This document shows, piece after piece, positions 60,594-64,000 of a stretch of 64,000 nt of DNA; position 1 is the first letter of the stretch, and the number at the start of each line of letters is the position of its first letter. Where the stretch lies: the NCBI RefSeq assembly GCF_000938305.1, contig NZ_JYMT01000006.1, positions 1-64,000 on the forward strand, given 5' to 3'. This stretch comes from Bradyrhizobium sp. LTSP885 (lineage in GTDB: Bacteria > Pseudomonadota > Alphaproteobacteria > Rhizobiales > Xanthobacteraceae). The position numbers and the translations under genes are program-made. The notes beneath the pieces were generated by a model. It did not search any database and had not been told where the DNA came from. It worked only from the letters and a program-made list of their open reading frames with translations.

Positions 60594-61787
60594 TCACATC
60601 CGCTTCGCGACTTCCTCCAGCATCACCTCAGTGGCGCCGCCGCCGATGGTGAGCACGCGGGCGTCGCGCACCATGCGCTCGATCGGCGTGCCGCGCATGA
60701 AGCCGGAGCCGCCATGCAGCTGCAGGCAGCCATGCACGACCTCGTGCAGCACCTCCGGCGACAGCGCCTTCACCATCGACACTTCGCGCAGGCACTCCTG
60801 CCCGGCCTCGGCGAGCTCAGCGGCATGATAGGCGAGCTGCCGCGCCGCCGCCGCCTTCGCGGCGAGCTGGGCGAGCTTCAGCCGCACCGCCTGCTGGTTC
60901 CAGAGCGGACCGCCAAAAGCCTGCCGCGTCTTCACATAATTCGTGGTCAGCTCGATCGCCTTGGCGGACTCGCCGGCGCAGATTCCGCCAATGACGATGC
61001 GCTCGTTCTGGAAGGTCTCCATGATGCCATAGAAACCCTTGTTCTCCTCGCCGAGCAGGTTCTCGGCCGGCACGCGCACATCCTGGAAGGCGATCTCCGC
61101 AGTATCCGAACAGAGCCAGCCATGCTTGTCGAGCTTCGTCACCGAAATACCCGGCGTGTGGCGCTCGACGATGAACAGCGAGAGACCACGGCTGCCCTTG
61201 GCGTGCGGATCGGTGCGCGCGGCGACGATCAGGATGTCGCCATAGACGGCATTAGTGATGAACATCTTCGAGCCGTTGATCACCCAACTGTCGCCGTCAC
61301 GCGTCGCGCGTGTCCTCAAGCCAGCAACATCCGAGCCCGCGTCCGGCTCAGTCACCGCGATCGAGCAGACGGTCTCGCCGCGAATGATCGCCGGCAAATA
61401 TTTCTGCTTCTGCTCCGGCGTGCCGCGCAGCGTGATGTGCACAGCCGACATGTCGGTGTGCACAAGTATCGACGAGGTGAAGCCGCCGAAGCTCGAGCGC
61501 CCCAGCTCCTCGGCAAACACTATCGAAGCCAGCGGCCCCATGTCGGTGCCGCCATACTCGGCCGCGTGGCGCATACCGAGGAGGCCCAGCGCGCCCATGC
61601 GGCGAAAGATCTCGCGCGGGATCTTGCCGTCACGCTCCCACGCCTCGGCGTGCGGCACAACTTCCTTCTCGACGAAACGACGCACCTGCTCGCGCAGCAT
61701 GCGCAGCTCCTCCGGGAGGTTGGGCTGCTCCGAGAAGTGGAAATCGGCCTCAGCAAGCTGGCGCGGATCCGGGGTCATGACGTTCAT
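60594..61787 (-). CDS. Acyl-CoA dehydrogenase
   Basis: A 397-residue FAD enzyme: CSIAVTEPDAGSDVAGLRTRA, and a C-terminus with QLHGGSGFMRGTPIERMVRD and TIGGGATEVM. The place of the catalytic Glu of the short/medium-chain group (EGT) is Gly here; in the long-chain/isovaleryl group the base lies earlier, and AIELTTNYVKTRQAFG offers that Glu. So an LCAD/IVD-type enzyme is likely. Its start overlaps the esterase stop by four bases (operon). Confidence 0.92.
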   Translation of the reverse strand: MNVMTPDPRQLAEADFHFSEQPNLPEELRMLREQVRRFVEKEVVPHAEAWERDGKIPREIFRRMGALGLLGMRHAAEYGGTDMGPLASIVFAEELGRSSFGGFTSSILVHTDMSAVHITLRGTPEQKQKYLPAIIRGETVCSIAVTEPDAGSDVAGLRTRATRDGDSWVINGSKMFITNAVYGDILIVAARTDPHAKGSRGLSLFIVERHTPGISVTKLDKHGWLCSDTAEIAFQDVRVPAENLLGEENKGFYGIMETFQNERIVIGGICAGESAKAIELTTNYVKTRQAFGGPLWNQQAVRLKLAQLAAKAAAARQLAYHAAELAEAGQECLREVSMVKALSPEVLHEVVHGCLQLHGGSGFMRGTPIERMVRDARVLTIGGGATEVMLEEVAKRM

Positions 61788-62710
61788 TGTGGCGCCTTCT
61801 CACGGCCGATGTGAAGATGGTTGCGCAGGAAATTCGCGAGGCCCGCGACGGCTTCTTGCGCCTGCGGAATCTCCGGAAACATCTGGAAGACGTGGATCAT
61901 GCCGTCCCAGACCTGCAATTCGACGTCGGCGCCCGCGGCCTTCGCCCTCGCGGCCAACCCGGTGGCATCGTCGCGCACGGTTTCGCGGTCGCCCACTTGC
62001 ACCAGCAGCGGCGGCAGGCCGGTGAGATCGGCGTAGAGCGGCGACGCCAGCGGATTACAGGGGTTGCCATCCTTGCCGAGATAATTCCTGGCGAGCGCCA
62101 GGATCATTGCGCGCTGGTGGATCGGATCGGCCTTGGCCCGGCTCTCGTAGCTCGCACCGGCAGCAGTGAGATCGGTCCAGGGCGACATCAGCGCGCCCGC
62201 CGCAGGCAACGGCTCCCCGCGGTCGCGCGCGGCCAACATCGCGCCGAGTACGAGATTACCGCCGGCGGAATCGCCCGCGAAGGCGATGCCGGAAGGCCGC
62301 AGACCCTGATCGCCCAGATAGCGATATGCGTTCAGCGCGTCATCCAGTGCTGCCGGGAAACGATGCTCCGGCGCCAGGCGGTAATTGATCGCCAGTACAC
62401 GGCAACCGCTGGCTTCGGCAATCCGCGCGATCAGGTCGCGATGCGAGGCTACCGAGCCGATGCGAAAGCCGCCGCCGTGGAAATAGAGGATTGCCTTGTC
62501 GTGCGGCGCGTCTGCCGGCACGATCCATTCACCGTCGACGCCGCCGGCGGAAACATGCCGGCCCGACACCGGCACCGAACAGCCGGCAAAGGCCGCGTCC
62601 CAGTCGCTGCGCATCTGCGCGACTGACGTATCGCGGGTCCAGTTGCGATAGATCGCACGCAACCGCTCGATCGCACGATCGACCTCGCTATCGTTGGCCG
62701 CACCGTTCAT
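61784..62710 (-). CDS. Alpha/beta hydrolase, HSL-type esterase
   Basis: A 308-residue hormone-sensitive-lipase-family esterase: oxyanion HGGGF (about residue 80), nucleophile GDSAGGN, and C-terminal Asp/His in VQVGDRETVRDD and WDGMIHVFQ. It lies in the operon ECH-SDR-esterase-ACAD, where it might remove an ester or a CoA-thioester product. ATG is chosen one base after the SDR stop; upstream extension is a shadow of the SDR gene. Confidence 0.9.
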   Translation of the reverse strand: MNGAANDSEVDRAIERLRAIYRNWTRDTSVAQMRSDWDAAFAGCSVPVSGRHVSAGGVDGEWIVPADAPHDKAILYFHGGGFRIGSVASHRDLIARIAEASGCRVLAINYRLAPEHRFPAALDDALNAYRYLGDQGLRPSGIAFAGDSAGGNLVLGAMLAARDRGEPLPAAGALMSPWTDLTAAGASYESRAKADPIHQRAMILALARNYLGKDGNPCNPLASPLYADLTGLPPLLVQVGDRETVRDDATGLAARAKAAGADVELQVWDGMIHVFQMFPEIPQAQEAVAGLANFLRNHLHIGREKAPQ

Positions 62711-62711
62711 C

Positions 62712-63464
62712 TCAGCCGCCGATCCCCATGCCGCCGGAGACGCCGAGCGTCTCGCCGGTGATGTAGGCGGCCTGGTCCGACGCCAGGAAGCGCGCCGCGG
62801 CTGCCACCTCCTCGGGCTCGCCGAGGCGGCCGAGCAACGTCGCATCCGTCATCGCCCGCAGGATCTTGTCGCCGCCTTTGGCCATCGCCTGCTCCAGCAT
62901 CGGTGTCCGGATCGGCCCCGGCGCGATCGCGTTTGCGGTGATGCCGAAGCGCGCGTTCTCGCGCGCGATGCTCTTGGTGAAGGCAATCACGCCGCCCTTG
63001 GCCGCGGAATAGACCGAGCCGCCCTTGGAGCCGAGCCGTGCGGCCTCCGAGGTGATGTTGATGATGCGGCCGAAGCGCGCCGCCTGCATCGCCGGCAGCA
63101 CGGCCTGGGTGCATGCGAGCACCGAGGTGAGATTGACCGCGAACAATCTGGCCCAGTCCTCCGCCGTGGTCTCGGTGAAGAAGGCGTGCTGGTCGATTCC
63201 AGCATTGTTGACGAGGATGTCGAACGGACCATCCTGCGCAATGACCGCCTGTACCGCTTTGACGTCGCTGACATCAAGTCCTGCGATGCCGGCGTTGATC
63301 TCCTGTGCGAGGTCCGAGGCTGCCGCAACGTCGAGATCGGCGATCACGACCTTGGCGCCCGCGCCAGCGAAACTTCGCGCGATCGCCGCGCCAATGCCCC
63401 GCGCACCGCCGGAGACGAAGGCACGGCGGCCATCGAGACGCCCGAATGGCAAGGCGCCGGCCAT
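62712..63464 (-). CDS. Short-chain dehydrogenase/reductase (3-oxoacyl reductase type)
   Basis: A 250-residue SDR: cofactor motif SGGARGIGAAIA, VNNAGI, catalytic YSAAKGG (Tyr-x3-Lys), and the C-terminal DQAAYITGETLGVSGGMGIGG. It oxidises or reduces a 3-hydroxyacyl/3-oxoacyl-type substrate with NAD(P). Three bases after the enoyl-CoA hydratase stop, so co-transcribed. Confidence 0.93.
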   Translation of the reverse strand: MAGALPFGRLDGRRAFVSGGARGIGAAIARSFAGAGAKVVIADLDVAAASDLAQEINAGIAGLDVSDVKAVQAVIAQDGPFDILVNNAGIDQHAFFTETTAEDWARLFAVNLTSVLACTQAVLPAMQAARFGRIINITSEAARLGSKGGSVYSAAKGGVIAFTKSIARENARFGITANAIAPGPIRTPMLEQAMAKGGDKILRAMTDATLLGRLGEPEEVAAAARFLASDQAAYITGETLGVSGGMGIGG

Positions 63465-63467
63465 GCC

Positions 63468-64000
63468 TCAACGCCCCGTGAAGATCGGTTTGCGCCGCTC
63501 GATCACGGCGGCAAGGCCCTCGCGCGCGTCGGCCATGCCTGACAGTTCGGCCACCGTGCGCGCCTCCTCCGACAGGCATTGCTCGATGCTAGTGCCGGTG
63601 CCGGCCCAGACCAACCGCTTGGTCGCCGCCAGCGCCTTCGGCGCGCCGGCCGCGAGTTCACGCGCCAGCGCCAGCGAGGCGTCGGCAAGTTCGTGGTCGG
63701 GCACGACCTTGGTCACGATGCCCATCTGCAGCGCCTCGGCGGCGGGGATCACGGGATTGGTCAGCAGGATCGACATCGCGCGCCGCAGGCCGACTAGCCG
63801 TGACAGCGTAACGGAGACGCCGGCATCCGGTGCCATCGCGACCCGCGTCGCGCCGGCCAGAAACTTGGCCGACTCCGCCGCGATCACGATGTCGGAGGCG
63901 CAAACGAGACCGAAGCCACCACCGCCTGCAGCAAAGCCCTGCACTGAGGTAATCACGGGCGCTTCGAGCCGCAGCAGGCCAGTTACCGCGTTTTGCAAGT
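63468..64000 (-). CDS. Enoyl-CoA hydratase/isomerase, partial (5' end outside the window)
   Basis: At least 177 residues of a crotonase-fold protein; the N-terminus lies beyond position 64000. Visible marks are PVITSVQGFAAGGGFGLV-like oxyanion-hole sequence and the second glycine-rich turn DAGVSVTLSRLVG. It hydrates or isomerises enoyl-CoA thioesters. With the SDR and acyl-CoA dehydrogenase it makes a beta-oxidation-type set. Confidence 0.9.
   Translation of the reverse strand, partial: LQNAVTGLLRLEAPVITSVQGFAAGGGGFGLVCASDIVIAAESAKFLAGATRVAMAPDAGVSVTLSRLVGLRRAMSILLTNPVIPAAEALQMGIVTKVVPDHELADASLALARELAAGAPKALAATKRLVWAGTGTSIEQCLSEEARTVAELSGMADAREGLAAVIERRKPIFTGR

Noticed and set aside
1..64000. 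CRISPR arrays, tRNA/rRNA genes, transposases, integrases
   Set aside because: None recognised by eye; short structured RNAs could have been missed.

Overview
The window reads as a chromosomal stretch of a high-GC alphaproteobacterium, most likely Bradyrhizobium or a close relative in the Nitrobacteraceae. The clues are the gene families (Aap-type amino-acid transporter, Liv-type transporter with an acyl-CoA ligase, Omp25/31-like barrel with an AADLAP mature N-terminus) and the many dispersed palindromic intergenic repeats of the kind common in those genomes. No tRNA, rRNA, CRISPR array, transposase or integrase was seen. All identifications were made by eye from motifs; no database search was run.

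Layout. 1-946: repeat-rich, no convincing gene. 947-10049: amino-acid/amide uptake and catabolism: amidase with a GntR regulator, Aap-like permeases, and divergently an RpiR regulator, class III aminotransferase, periplasmic binding protein and Asp/Glu-type racemase. 10072-19422: an accessory block with an SGNH hydrolase, three trypsin-like serine proteases, a 1127-residue STAND-type NTPase and a small carboxypeptidase-regulatory-like domain protein. This block lies between the intact racemase gene and a 22-codon relic of a second racemase 3' end at 19448-19517, which looks like the scar of an insertion or recombination. 19686-22850: a tightly coupled catalase-like / unknown / DyP-peroxidase operon with a perfect TGTGA-N6-TCACA (CRP-type) site upstream, facing a class III nucleotide cyclase-ATPase gene (22925-26140).

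26459-49419: mixed housekeeping and accessory genes: two MFS transporters, an orphan pair of sugar-type ABC permeases, DUF983, a MocR-type regulator, two serine beta-lactamase-fold proteins, a beta-propeller protein, a SRPBCC-EVE-MarR operon, a multi-rhodanese protein, an AraC regulator, an outer-membrane barrel, glgC-glgA, a c-type-cytochrome-like secreted protein with a small partner, and a secreted lipase.

49778-64000: fatty or aromatic acid type catabolism: TetR regulator divergent from an eight-gene operon (FAD oxidoreductase, LivF, LivG, acyl-CoA ligase, LivH, LivM, LivK, NQO-like reductase), then on the minus strand hisC and an operon of enoyl-CoA hydratase (cut by the window edge), SDR, esterase and acyl-CoA dehydrogenase.

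The best candidate for a poorly described system is the protease/STAND block at 10.1-19.4 kb. Its parts (multiple trypsin-like proteases plus a STAND ATPase with helical repeats) match the logic of NTP-dependent bacterial conflict systems in which an ATPase sensor controls protease effectors. The neighbouring peroxidase operon may be a separate oxidative-stress unit under cAMP control.
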